Source of the DNA: JAAYYM01 sp964483155
GTDB lineage: Bacteria; Bacillota; Clostridia; Lachnospirales; Lachnospiraceae
Direction: 5' to 3'
DNA: 64,000 nt
Assembly (NCBI GenBank): GCA_964483155.1
Contig: CAZAAC010000007.1
Location: 1 to 64,000 of the forward strand
In this document: one piece after another, positions 51,917 to 61,001 of the stretch
Position numbering within the stretch: position 1 is the first letter of the stretch
How the letters are laid out: each line of letters begins with the position of its first letter
Notes under the pieces: generated by a model
What the model saw: only the letters and a program-made list of their open reading frames with translations
The model's database searches: none
Told to the model about the DNA's origin: nothing
Program-made: the position numbers and the translations under genes

Positions 51917-52918
51917 TTGAATTATTGGGTTATGGCCATATGTGATTTGGAACAGTCATATGCTTATAGACTAATGGAATACTTAAATAAAAAAGAGGGA
52001 AATCCTTTTATTATTAAGGCGTTTACTACAATTGATTCATTAATAGAGTATACAAAAAATAATAAAATAGAAATACTACTTATATCAAGTAATGCAATAC
52101 TAGAAAACACAAAAATAATAAACACAGAGCATATTATTGTTTTGTCTGAAGATAAGGAAATGGCAAATTGCCTATATGAGAAAGCAATATATAAATACCA
52201 GTCCTCTGAAAATATAATAAAAGAAATAATTTGTTACTATGCAGAACAAACAGGTCAATCAAATAACCTGTTTTCATTAAAAGAAAAAACAAAGGTATTA
52301 GGCGTATATTCACCAGTTAGCAGAGTATTAAAAACATCTTTTGCTCTTACAATAGGGCAGATTTTGGCTGAGGAAAATCAAGTATTATATGTAAATATGG
52401 AAGGATATTCTGGATTCTCAAAATTATTTGACAAAGTATATGATTACGATTTGGCGGACTTTATGTACTATCTTCTAGAAAAGCGAGAAAATGTAATAAT
52501 GAAACTAGCAGGAATAGTTCAGACAATAGAAGGACTTGACTATATACCACCAGTAACTTCTCCTTTAGATTTGCAATGTATAACAGCAGAAGAGTGGAAA
52601 CAATTTATAAATCTACTTTGTCAGAGTAGCAAGTATCAAATAATAATTTTTGATATTGGAGAAAATTTAGCTTCTATGATTCATTTTTTACATATATGTG
52701 ACAAAATTTATATGCCAACAGGAAACGATAGTTCTGCAAATGCAAAAATTGAGCAATATGAAACCTTTATACAACGTATAGGTGAAGAAAAAATACTAGA
52801 CAAGACAATTAAGATGTCTTTTGATTTTATGAAAGGAATTGAGTATGGACCTGAACATTTAAAATATAGTGAACTTGGCAGTTATGTAAGGGAGCTTTTG
52901 AAACATGAAAAACAATGA
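51917..52918 (+). CDS. tadZ: TadZ/CpaE-like pilus localisation protein
   Basis: The TTG start follows AGGAGG at seven bases. The product is 333 residues. The first about 120 residues have an atypical receiver-like fold without the phospho-acceptor Asp. The rest is a ParA/MinD-like domain with a strongly altered P-loop (GVYSPVSRVLKTSFA; only the KTS end is normal) and IIFDIGENL in place of Walker B. TadZ proteins mark the pole or site where the Tad pilus is built. It opens the locus; its stop overlaps the tadA start by 14 bp. Confidence 0.82.
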   Translation: MNYWVMAICDLEQSYAYRLMEYLNKKEGNPFIIKAFTTIDSLIEYTKNNKIEILLISSNAILENTKIINTEHIIVLSEDKEMANCLYEKAIYKYQSSENIIKEIICYYAEQTGQSNNLFSLKEKTKVLGVYSPVSRVLKTSFALTIGQILAEENQVLYVNMEGYSGFSKLFDKVYDYDLADFMYYLLEKRENVIMKLAGIVQTIEGLDYIPPVTSPLDLQCITAEEWKQFINLLCQSSKYQIIIFDIGENLASMIHFLHICDKIYMPTGNDSSANAKIEQYETFIQRIGEEKILDKTIKMSFDFMKGIEYGPEHLKYSELGSYVRELLKHEKQ

Positions 52919-54131
52919 CAACAATACACTTAAGACAGAAGTAGTAAAAATGATTCGAGAAGAAATCAGTCTATCTCGTGAAGTAGAAGATGAAGAAGTA
53001 ATTGAGATTATTGATAAACATATTATTGAATATAGTAAAAAAACATTTCTTAGTTTATATGAAAAGAATAGACTTCGCAAAGATTTATTTAATAAACTTC
53101 GCAAACTTGATATTCTGCAAGACCTTGTAGAGGATAACGAAATCACTGAAATTATGGTAAACGGGAAGGATCATATTTTTATAGAAAAGCAAGGAAAGTT
53201 GATAACACTTGATTTATATTTTGAATCTACGGAATGTCTTGAAGACATTATTCAGCAAATCGTTTCGAAAACAAATAGAACTGTTAATATGTCTTCTCCA
53301 ATTGTAGATGCAAGGCTAGAAAATGGATCAAGAGTAAATGTTGTTTTACCCCCAATAGCATTAAACGGACCCATACTTACGATTCGTCAATTTCCAGCGA
53401 ATCCAATGAAATTAGAAGATATGATTTATTGTCATACTATATCTGAAGAAGTTGCAAGCTTTATAAAAATACTTGTTACTTCAAAATATAATATAATGAT
53501 TAGCGGGGGAACAGGAACAGGCAAAACAACATTTCTAAATGTAATTTCAAATTTTATCCCAAAAGACGAAAGAATCGTGACAATTGAAGATAGTGCAGAA
53601 TTGCAGATACAAGGTATTCGTAATTTAGTAAGGATGGAAACTAGAATAACTAATATCGAGGGGTGTAAGGAAATCACAATAAGAGATTTGATAAAAACGG
53701 CACTTAGAATGCGCCCTGATCGTATTATAGTGGGAGAAGTAAGAGGGCCAGAGGCGATTGACTTATTGCAAAGTTTAAACACAGGGCATGATGGTTCTAT
53801 TTCAACAGCACATGCTAATAGTGCAAAAGATCTTCTTAGTAGAATAGAAACAATGATGTTAATGGGTATCGAAATGCCATTATCAGCCATAAGGAGGCAA
53901 ATAGCCACAGGTGTGGACATTATTATACATCTTGGAAGACTACGCGATAAGAGTAGAAGAGTTCTTGAAATAGAGGAAGTAATTGGTTTTGAAAACGAAG
54001 AAATAGTTACGAGTAATTTATATTCTTTTATAGAAAGAGGAGAAAACAAAGATGGGAGCATTTGTGGAGAACTTCAAAAAAAAGAAGAACTTCAACATAG
54101 ACAGAAATTACTACGCAGTGGATTACGATAA
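52905..54131 (+). CDS. tadA: TadA/CpaF pilus assembly ATPase
   Basis: A 408-residue secretion ATPase of the VirB11/PilT type. The P-loop GGTGTGKT sits at about 200-207; the Asp box (TIEDSAELQI), Walker B-like region (RIIVGEVRGPEAI) and His box (GHDGSISTAHANS) are all present. It powers assembly of Flp fibres from inside the membrane. The N-terminal about 90 residues are helical and charged, as in CpaF. The 3' end overlaps the next gene by 80 bp. Confidence 0.95.
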   Translation: MKNNDNNTLKTEVVKMIREEISLSREVEDEEVIEIIDKHIIEYSKKTFLSLYEKNRLRKDLFNKLRKLDILQDLVEDNEITEIMVNGKDHIFIEKQGKLITLDLYFESTECLEDIIQQIVSKTNRTVNMSSPIVDARLENGSRVNVVLPPIALNGPILTIRQFPANPMKLEDMIYCHTISEEVASFIKILVTSKYNIMISGGTGTGKTTFLNVISNFIPKDERIVTIEDSAELQIQGIRNLVRMETRITNIEGCKEITIRDLIKTALRMRPDRIIVGEVRGPEAIDLLQSLNTGHDGSISTAHANSAKDLLSRIETMMLMGIEMPLSAIRRQIATGVDIIIHLGRLRDKSRRVLEIEEVIGFENEEIVTSNLYSFIERGENKDGSICGELQKKEELQHRQKLLRSGLR

Positions 54132-54855
54132 ATACTATTTGTCTTCAAGAGAGAAATTTTTTTACTTAGTGGAATATGTTTTAGTCATAATAATATTTAG
54201 TTATTCTTTTTATCATTCTTTTGCGGCAACAGTCATTCTTTCACCGGGAATTATTGTGTTGATTAAAAAAAAGAAAAATCAATTATGTGTAAAACGCAAG
54301 CAGCAATTGCAAATAGAATTTAAAGAAGGAATATCTGCGGTAGCCAAGGGTCTTGTATCTGGATTATCTACAGAGAATGCATTTATAGAGGCAGAACAAG
54401 AAATGAAGGTTTTATATGGAAAAAATGGTTTTATAACAAGAGAGTTTATGTATATTAAAATGCAATTAGCTATGAATAAATCACTGGAAGAGAGTCTGAA
54501 TAACTTTGCTGAGAGAAGTGGACTGGAAGATGTTTGTAAATTTGCAAATGTATTTATGATAGCAAAGAGAAATAGCGGAAATCTTGTGGCAATTATGAAT
54601 CAAACTATAGCAATCATTAATGATAAAGTTGAAATAGAAAAAGAAATTGCAACAATGCTTAGTGCAAAAAGATTAGAACAAAAAATAATGAATGCAGTAC
54701 CTTTGTTTATTATCATATATCTAAGGCAAAGCACAGGAACACTACTAAATTCGCTTTATAATAACATGAATGGAGTAATAGTTATGACAGGGTGTTTGTG
54801 TGCATATATTATATCAATTTATGTTTCGGAGAGAATAGTAAATATTAAAGTATAG
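54052..54855 (+). CDS. tadB: TadB-like inner membrane platform protein
   Basis: A 267-residue protein: a basic N terminus, two membrane segments (about 38-72), a cytoplasmic type II secretion F-like domain (KEGISAVAKGLVSGLSTENAF, typical of TadB) and two C-terminal membrane segments. It forms the membrane platform with TadC. The ATG follows AGAGGAG and lies 80 bp inside tadA; I see no better start further in, although a TTG near 54139 is possible. Confidence 0.85.
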   Translation: MGAFVENFKKKKNFNIDRNYYAVDYDKYYLSSREKFFYLVEYVLVIIIFSYSFYHSFAATVILSPGIIVLIKKKKNQLCVKRKQQLQIEFKEGISAVAKGLVSGLSTENAFIEAEQEMKVLYGKNGFITREFMYIKMQLAMNKSLEESLNNFAERSGLEDVCKFANVFMIAKRNSGNLVAIMNQTIAIINDKVEIEKEIATMLSAKRLEQKIMNAVPLFIIIYLRQSTGTLLNSLYNNMNGVIVMTGCLCAYIISIYVSERIVNIKV

Positions 54856-54866
54856 GAGGATACTAA

Positions 54867-56264
54867 ATGCTAATAATCTATTTCATTTTTTTGATACTAA
54901 GTATGTCGTTATTAATAATTACAATTTATAAAAAAAGAGTTCTATTTATTAAAAAAGAAAGTAGAAATAGTATATTGCATGATATACAGGTTCTCTATCC
55001 AACAAAACAAACAGAGGAAAACTGGCAGGAATTTTATTGTAAAAAACAAAAAAGGGTTTTATTAGTATTTATCCTAGTGATTGTAATTACGATGTTAATA
55101 GAAATAGAAGAATTAGTGAATCCTAAATTAAATGAAGGATTATATATACAAAGGCGTGATTATGGAGAAAATGCAGAGAATATAAAAATCAAAGCATATT
55201 ATAATGAAAATACGGACTATAAGGAAGTATATGCTAACGTTGATGCAATAAAATATAGAACGGACCAAATAGAAAAAATGGTTGAAGAATTATCAAAATA
55301 TCTTTCTCAAATAATAAAAGGGGACAATAGCTCGCTTGACGAAGTAAGAAGTAACTTAAAATTACCAGATAAAGTTGAGGGTTACCCCTTTAAAATTAAA
55401 TGGGAAATGGATAATTACTCAGTAATTGATGGAAAAGGAAAAATAAAAAATGATAAAACAATAGCGGAAGGAACAAAAATTCAGTTAAAAGCCACTTTGA
55501 GTTATGAAGAATATAGTGCAGAGAGTCTATGGCAGATCAAAGTATATCCACCTTATTCAACAACAGAAAAAACTTTTACAGAAACTTTAAAAAAAGCTAT
55601 TTCAGATAGTAATAAAAACAGTAGTACAGACGAAATCATGTCATTACCAACACAAGTAAATGGAGAAAAAATTACATGGCAAGAACAACCGGAACATAAA
55701 AGCTTATATCTATTTATAATAGGGATAATTCTGGCTTTTGGAATTTACTATAATACAGATCAGCAATTACACAATAGAGCAAAAGCTAGAAAGGATGAAA
55801 TGCTACTTGATTATGCAGAAATAATAAATAAGTTTATTTTATATCTTGGAGCTGGAATGACAGTTAAAGGGGCTTGGATCAAAATAGCACTTGATTATAG
55901 AGATAAACGTGAAATTACTAAAACAAAAAGATATGCATATGAAGAAATACTGATTACTTACTATGAAATGAAAGAAGGAATTTCAGAGATAATAGCATAT
56001 GAAAAATTTGGGAAGAGAGCTGACAGTATGCAATATCAGGTATTTTCATCAATTATTAATCAATGTGTTAAAAGAGGAGTACAAAGTTCTAGAGAGTCAC
56101 TTATTCATGAAATGAATAATGCTTTTGAAGAAAGAAAACGAATTGCAAAGCGCTTAGGAGAGGAAGCTGGAACAAAATTACTACTACCGATGTTTATAAT
56201 GTTGTTAATAGTAGTAGTCATCATTATTTTGCCAGCATTTTTATCATTACAAGTTGTTTCATAA
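54867..56264 (+). CDS. tadC: TadC-like platform protein with inserted extracytoplasmic domain
   Basis: A 465-residue protein, longer than usual for TadC (about 290-320). Membrane segments lie at about 1-20, 64-82, 281-296 and 440-462. Between the second and third is an extra stretch of about 195 residues that contains LPDKVEGYPFKIKW and, later, LPTQVNGEKITWQEQ, the pattern of atrophied bacterial Ig domains. This part should sit outside the membrane. The third and last quarters carry the type II secretion F domain (LGAGMTVKGAW). It follows tadB by 11 bp behind ATAGGAGG. Confidence 0.8.
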   Translation: MLIIYFIFLILSMSLLIITIYKKRVLFIKKESRNSILHDIQVLYPTKQTEENWQEFYCKKQKRVLLVFILVIVITMLIEIEELVNPKLNEGLYIQRRDYGENAENIKIKAYYNENTDYKEVYANVDAIKYRTDQIEKMVEELSKYLSQIIKGDNSSLDEVRSNLKLPDKVEGYPFKIKWEMDNYSVIDGKGKIKNDKTIAEGTKIQLKATLSYEEYSAESLWQIKVYPPYSTTEKTFTETLKKAISDSNKNSSTDEIMSLPTQVNGEKITWQEQPEHKSLYLFIIGIILAFGIYYNTDQQLHNRAKARKDEMLLDYAEIINKFILYLGAGMTVKGAWIKIALDYRDKREITKTKRYAYEEILITYYEMKEGISEIIAYEKFGKRADSMQYQVFSSIINQCVKRGVQSSRESLIHEMNNAFEERKRIAKRLGEEAGTKLLLPMFIMLLIVVVIIILPAFLSLQVVS

Positions 56265-56293
56265 CAAATAACATAAGAAAGGAGGACTGAAAA

Positions 56294-56461
56294 ATGAAGA
56301 GCATAAAAAAAATTATATATAATAATAAAGGAATAGGAGTGATAGAAGTTATATTAATTTTAGTTGTTTTGATAGGATTGGTTATAATATTTCGAGACCA
56401 ACTTACAACATTAATCAATAGTATTTTTGAAAGAATAGTAAGTGAAAGTGGTAGTGTTTAA
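56294..56461 (+). CDS. flp: Flp1-type IVb pilin
   Basis: A 55-residue protein with ATG 56294 after GGAGG. It starts MKSIKKIIYNNKGIGVIEVILIL, of which GIGVIE is the pilin processing region: Gly-16 or so before the cleavage point and Glu at the fifth position of the mature part. A hydrophobic helix (about 16-33) and the tail FRDQLTTLINSIFERI follow, matching Flp1-like pilins. It is the presumed main subunit of the Tad fibre, cut by the prepilin peptidase at 58806. Confidence 0.9.
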   Translation: MKSIKKIIYNNKGIGVIEVILILVVLIGLVIIFRDQLTTLINSIFERIVSESGSV

Positions 56462-56514
56462 AAAACAGACGTAAAAGAGAAATGAAATTAATAGAATATT
56501 TGAAAGGATAATAA

Positions 56515-57894
56515 ATGAGAAGAGGTCAAATCACAGTATTTTTGGCATTAATTCTTTCCACATTATGTTCATTGTTAATTATTATTGTTGAAAGTGCGAG
56601 AGTAGCTACATTCCGAATGCAGACAGAAGTAGGAATGAACATAGGAATAAACTCAGTATTTGCAGAATATAACAGAGTATTACTTGATCGATATGACCTC
56701 TTCTATATTGATAGTTCATATGGAAATAAAATAGCATCGATTAATAATGTTGAAGAACAGCTACGAAGTTATTTAGAAGCAAACTTGATAGACTGGAAAG
56801 AAATTGCAGAAACAGAAGAAGGTGACTGGTTCCGTATAAAAATAGAAAATGTGAAAGTAGATGCATACTTACTTGCTTCAGATTTAAACGGAAAAGTAAT
56901 CCAAAGACAAGCAGTTAATTTTATAAAAAATTATTCCTTTGAAAAAAGAGAATTTGATGCAAAGCAGATATACAATAAAATTGAAAGCATCAAAACTTAT
57001 GAAAAAGACTATTTTGAGGAAAGAAATAATATATTAAAAGGTCTTGCATCATTAGCCTTTATAGATGAAGTCAATGCTATACAAAGAAAAAATATTTTGG
57101 ACATTGTGCTGTCAGAGAAGTCACTTTCTGAAAAAAGTATTATTAAACATACACTTCCATCTGGCAGAACATTATCAGTAGGAAAAGGGAATGTAACATT
57201 TAAAGAAACAATCAGTAGCGATGAGTCAGATAGACTTTTTGAAAAATATTTATTTAATAAATGTTCTAACCTAATGGATGTTAGAAAAGGAAGTGCACTT
57301 GATTATGAGATAGAATACATATTGTTTGGAGAAAGTAATGATAAAAAAAATATGAGTATATTAGCTTCAGAGCTACTAGAGATAAGGGAGTCTGCAAACA
57401 TCACTTTTTTGATAAATAATCAAGGTAAACGAGAAGAAGCAAGAGAACTAGCTGTTATGTTGGCAGGAATAGCAGCAACGCCAGAGGCAATTGAGCTGTA
57501 TACAAAGGCAATTATCTATACATGGGGATATGCAGAAGCAGCAATAGATGTAAACAGGTTATTAATAGGTGGACAAGTGCCCGTGATGAAAGAAGAACAA
57601 GATTGGATATTACCAATTGAAGATATAGCTCTATTTCGCCAGTACATGGGAGATGCTAGCGGGCAAGGTCTAAGTTATGAAGATTATTTAGTTTATTATT
57701 TATATAAGCAAAGGAATGAAATAAAAAGAGAGCGCTTCATGGATATTGTAGAGATGAATATTCGGTTAGCAGAAAAAAACGAGACATTTAAAATCGATGG
57801 ATGTGTAGAATATATTAAGGCAAAAGCTAATTTAAAAAGTGATTATGGTTATCAATATAATATAACTCGCGAATTTGGATATGAGAAAAAATAG
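56515..57894 (+). CDS. DUF5702 pilus-associated protein
   Basis: A 459-residue protein starting MRRGQITVFLALILSTLCSLL, a leader with a TadE/TadG-like hydrophobic helix followed by ESARVATFRMQTEVGMNIGINSVFAEYNR, which identifies DUF5702. The rest is extracytoplasmic and mixed alpha/beta. It sits where TadG would be expected, between the pilin and the TadE genes. Family members are found in Tad loci of Clostridia; the exact role is not known. Confidence 0.85.
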   Translation: MRRGQITVFLALILSTLCSLLIIIVESARVATFRMQTEVGMNIGINSVFAEYNRVLLDRYDLFYIDSSYGNKIASINNVEEQLRSYLEANLIDWKEIAETEEGDWFRIKIENVKVDAYLLASDLNGKVIQRQAVNFIKNYSFEKREFDAKQIYNKIESIKTYEKDYFEERNNILKGLASLAFIDEVNAIQRKNILDIVLSEKSLSEKSIIKHTLPSGRTLSVGKGNVTFKETISSDESDRLFEKYLFNKCSNLMDVRKGSALDYEIEYILFGESNDKKNMSILASELLEIRESANITFLINNQGKREEARELAVMLAGIAATPEAIELYTKAIIYTWGYAEAAIDVNRLLIGGQVPVMKEEQDWILPIEDIALFRQYMGDASGQGLSYEDYLVYYLYKQRNEIKRERFMDIVEMNIRLAEKNETFKIDGCVEYIKAKANLKSDYGYQYNITREFGYEKK

Positions 57895-58030
57895 ACTTGT
57901 GGTAAGTGATAATGCCCTTTTCCTGTAGCAATTATCATATAATCCCTCAAAATGTAAAAAAATAGGAACACCTTAAATATAAATCAAATAATAAAAAGTA
58001 GTTATCATTTTACAGGAAGAGGGTGTTATC

Positions 58031-58786
58031 ATTTATCAAAAAAAGAGAGGTAGTTTAACTATAGAAGCTGCATTAATACTGCCAATTTTTATATTTGCTG
58101 CAGTTACAATATTAATGATTTCTGAAGCGCTTGGCTTATATACAAAGATACAAATAAGTATTCATCAAAATGCTAAAGAATTAGCACAATCAGCATATGT
58201 AAATAAAAACTTTGATAACAATAGAATTTATGAAAAAATAATTGAGGATATAGGAACTAGTTATCTTGATAGAGCGCCCATTAATGGGGGAAGTAAAGGA
58301 ATTAACTTTCATTATTCTGAAGTAATGAAAAATGACAAGATAGATCTGGTTGTTTGCTATCAATTAAAATTTCCGTATGACATATTTGGGGCAGGGAATA
58401 TTCAAATAATGCAAAGATGCTTCGTTCATGCTTGGACGGGATACGGAGGTACAAATGAAAAAAAAGAAAAAAATGGAGAAGAGATTGTCTACATCACGCC
58501 ACACGGGACAGTTTATCATAAATCTAAAGAGTGTACACATTTAAAACTTTCTATTAAAGAAGTGAATTATAATACAATAAAAAATTTGCGCAATGAGAGT
58601 GGAGAAAAGTATTATCGTTGTGAATTATGCGAGGAATCAGGTAAGGACTTACTATATATTACAGACACAGGGAATCGTTATCACTATAATATAAATTGTA
58701 GTGGGTTAAAAAGAAATATTATTGCAATTCCAATTTCAGAAGTTGGAAAAAGAAAACCTTGTCAACGATGTGGCAAAGAAAAGTAA
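58031..58786 (+). CDS. TadE-like pseudopilin with tandem Cys/His modules, no standard start codon
   Basis: The TadE helix, KKRGSLTIEAALILPIFIF, lies upstream of the only ATG (58115), so that ATG cannot be the start. The frame is open back to 57995 without ATG, GTG or TTG. AGAGGG (58018-58023) stands seven bases before ATT 58031, which I take as the start, giving 251 residues. A frameshift in the 7-A run at 58037-58043 is the alternative. After the pseudopilin part come two modules at the C terminus: His163, Cys168, Cys197, Cys200 and His218, Cys223, Cys244, Cys247. Both share the words YIT..G..YH and CxxC and look metal-binding. Confidence 0.72.
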   Translation: MYQKKRGSLTIEAALILPIFIFAAVTILMISEALGLYTKIQISIHQNAKELAQSAYVNKNFDNNRIYEKIIEDIGTSYLDRAPINGGSKGINFHYSEVMKNDKIDLVVCYQLKFPYDIFGAGNIQIMQRCFVHAWTGYGGTNEKKEKNGEEIVYITPHGTVYHKSKECTHLKLSIKEVNYNTIKNLRNESGEKYYRCELCEESGKDLLYITDTGNRYHYNINCSGLKRNIIAIPISEVGKRKPCQRCGKEK

Positions 58787-58805
58787 AAAAATGAGGGAAG
58801 AAGTT

Positions 58806-59234
58806 ATGATAGAGATTACAATAAAGTTTATAATTATGATATGCCTGCTGGGAGCATGTTCTTATACAGATATAGAAAAAAAAGAAATATCTTTATCTTT
58901 TATTAGTGTATTTTTAGGAATCGAGATTATTTATTTAATAGTATTTAAAAGAGGAGCCCTATGGCAGCAGTGTAGCGGAATTATAGTAGGAGTAGCGGTA
59001 TTAATATATAGCAAAATGTCTAAAGGAGCTATTGGAGAAGGGGACGGATACTTATTGGTTGCAACTGGTTTGATGCTGGGATGGAGAGATAATATTGTTC
59101 TACTTATTGGTGCGTTAATTCTTGCAGGTTTTTTTTCTATATTTTTATTACTTTTTAAAAAAGTAAACAAAAAAAAGGAAATCCCATTTGCACCATTTCT
59201 TTTATTAACATATATAGGAACGGTAATAATATGA
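58806..59234 (+). CDS. tadV: Prepilin peptidase (A24, TadV/CpaA-like)
   Basis: The ATG at 58806 follows GAGGGAAGA; ATG 58791 lies ahead of that site. The 142-residue product has about five membrane segments. The two catalytic Asp are in YTDIEKKEIS near the N terminus and in GEGDGYLL (the GxGD motif). TadV removes the leader of Flp and pseudopilins and is small because it lacks the methylating domain. The stop overlaps the next start (ATGA). Confidence 0.9.
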   Translation: MIEITIKFIIMICLLGACSYTDIEKKEISLSFISVFLGIEIIYLIVFKRGALWQQCSGIIVGVAVLIYSKMSKGAIGEGDGYLLVATGLMLGWRDNIVLLIGALILAGFFSIFLLLFKKVNKKKEIPFAPFLLLTYIGTVII

Positions 59235-59662
59235 AGAGAAAGGGAAGTTATACAATAGAAGCAACTTTGTGCATGCCTATTATTATAGGGGTCATAGTAT
59301 TTATTATATATCTAGCATTTTATACACATGCTCGATCAGTACTAACAGAATGCGCCTATGTTGCAGCACTTAGAGGAAGTTTGATTCAATCTGGAAGTGT
59401 GGATGCAGAAAAAGAAGCTGTAAAATGTGCAGAAGAACTTAAGAAAGAAAAGTTATTAGGAAACTGGATAGTAGAAAGTAAGATAGAAGTAACAGAAGAT
59501 AAAATAGTGGTCTTTTATTATGGAACAATGCGTATTCCAGGAGGAATTTTGCTGGACTATGTATTACATAAAAGTAGCTGGAATTTAAAAGTCGAAGCGA
59601 GTGCAAAAAGAATCAATGAAGTGAAATACATTAGAAATATGCGTGCTAGATTTAACAATTAA
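59231..59662 (+). CDS. TadE-like minor pseudopilin
   Basis: A 143-residue protein starting MKRKGSYTIEATLCMPIIIG, the TadE leader with Glu at position five of the mature part and a hydrophobic helix, followed by a mixed extracytoplasmic domain. It is likely a minor pilin processed by the peptidase whose gene overlaps its own. It has no Cys/His tail, unlike the TadE-like protein at 58031. Confidence 0.85.
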   Translation: MKRKGSYTIEATLCMPIIIGVIVFIIYLAFYTHARSVLTECAYVAALRGSLIQSGSVDAEKEAVKCAEELKKEKLLGNWIVESKIEVTEDKIVVFYYGTMRIPGGILLDYVLHKSSWNLKVEASAKRINEVKYIRNMRARFNN

Positions 59663-59680
59663 AAACATGAGGGATAGAAA

Positions 59681-60946
59681 ATGCTTATAGAGTATAAAAG
59701 AGAGTTGGATCACAATTATATGATACTTAGTGATGAAGAAAACGTATATGACTATTTTCAGATAAAAATGTTACAAGAGAATAAAATAAAAGGAATTTTA
59801 AAATGTGATATTAGAGAAATAGATAATCAGGAAAAGTTTTATTATGAAATCAGTTCAAAACAATCTATTAGTATACTCTATGAAAAGATAACCATGGACT
59901 ATAATGCACTCAGTAATATATGGAGAGGAATAATAAAAGCTGTAGAAGCAGCAAGAGAATATTTGCTTGATATAAATCATTTTATTTTCCATCAAGATTA
60001 TATTTATACAAATCTTGAAACAAAACAAATATATCTTTGTTTTTTCCCATTATATAGTAAAGAGCCCCAAAAAGCATTATTTGAATTAATAGAATATATA
60101 TTAGATAAAATAAATCATACAGATAAAGAAGCGGTAATGTTAGCATATAATTTATATAAAAAAATAAAAGAGGAAAATTTTAATATTTGTGCAAAAATGT
60201 ATAATTGTTTAGAATTCAAAGAAAATCTAGAAATAAAAGATGAAGAATACATAGAGGAGATAGAAAAAAATAAGTATATTAAAACGAAACAAGATAAATC
60301 ATTAAATAAGTACAATAAACAAAAAGAGATTATATACTATTTTATAAGTGTTATATTACTACTAATACTTATTATGACTATGCTATATATACAAATTTAC
60401 AAACCAGTTATACCTAGAATGGAAATGAAAACTTATAGAGTTATAGTTGTAGTATTTGGAACGATAGGTGGAGTAATAGCTTTTATTAGTTTTTTGATTG
60501 TAAATAAAATTAATCAACATGCAAGGCAAGAAATGGTTAAAAAAATGGAACAGAAAATGGAGCAAATAAAAAATACGGAAGAGGTAATGCAAAAGGAAAT
60601 TGATAAAAAATTATATAATGGCGAGACAGAAATGTTAGCGGGGGAGTGCGTCAATAATAAAAAACTGATTAGTTTACATGATAAAGGGAAGCAAGAAATT
60701 ATTATAGACAAAAATCCTTTTATAATAGGCAAAATGGGGCAGGCAAACAATATTATTATTAAAGAGAGAACAATTAGTAAAATCCATGCTAAAATAACAG
60801 AAGAAAAAGGAAAATACTATTTGACAGATTTAAATTCAACAAATGGAACTTATAAAAATGGAGTCCGCCTGATTGCAAATGAAACAGTAGAAATAAGACC
60901 TCAGGATGAAATTAAACTTGGAAATAAAATCTTTTATTTTAACTAG
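59681..60946 (+). CDS. DUF6382 / FHA-domain membrane protein
   Basis: A 421-residue protein. The first about 200 residues match DUF6382 (FIFHQDYIYTNLETKQIYLCFFPLY). Two membrane segments follow (about 218-240 and 250-275), then a charged helix rich in Lys, Glu and Met (about 278-312) and a C-terminal FHA domain (about 345-421) with IGKMGQANNII, SKIHAKI and LTDLNSTNGTYKNG, the phosphothreonine-binding pattern. Such proteins are typical in Clostridia Tad loci and suggest control by Ser/Thr phosphorylation. No kinase gene is in this window. Confidence 0.85.
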   Translation: MLIEYKRELDHNYMILSDEENVYDYFQIKMLQENKIKGILKCDIREIDNQEKFYYEISSKQSISILYEKITMDYNALSNIWRGIIKAVEAAREYLLDINHFIFHQDYIYTNLETKQIYLCFFPLYSKEPQKALFELIEYILDKINHTDKEAVMLAYNLYKKIKEENFNICAKMYNCLEFKENLEIKDEEYIEEIEKNKYIKTKQDKSLNKYNKQKEIIYYFISVILLLILIMTMLYIQIYKPVIPRMEMKTYRVIVVVFGTIGGVIAFISFLIVNKINQHARQEMVKKMEQKMEQIKNTEEVMQKEIDKKLYNGETEMLAGECVNNKKLISLHDKGKQEIIIDKNPFIIGKMGQANNIIIKERTISKIHAKITEEKGKYYLTDLNSTNGTYKNGVRLIANETVEIRPQDEIKLGNKIFYFN

Positions 60947-60953
60947 CAATTCA

Positions 60954-60982
60954 TTGACACATATTTTGAGAAATGATACTCT
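60954..60982 (+). promoter_or_regulatory. Sigma-A type promoter of the rhomboid gene
   Basis: TTGACA (60954-60959), a 17-bp spacer and TACTCT (60977-60982) lie just after the FHA gene, 19 bp before the rhomboid start. It suggests that the rhomboid gene is not solely part of the Tad transcript. Confidence 0.6.
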
Positions 60983-61001
60983 TTTAACTAGAGGATAAGT
61001 G

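Noticed and set aside
53432..54061. 209-codon minus-strand frame inside tadA
   Set aside because: It lies within conserved TadA coding sequence; the open frame is due to codon bias, not a gene.
58115..58786. ATG 58115 as the start of the TadE-like gene
   Set aside because: It would remove the TadE leader and helix that are clearly encoded upstream in the same frame.
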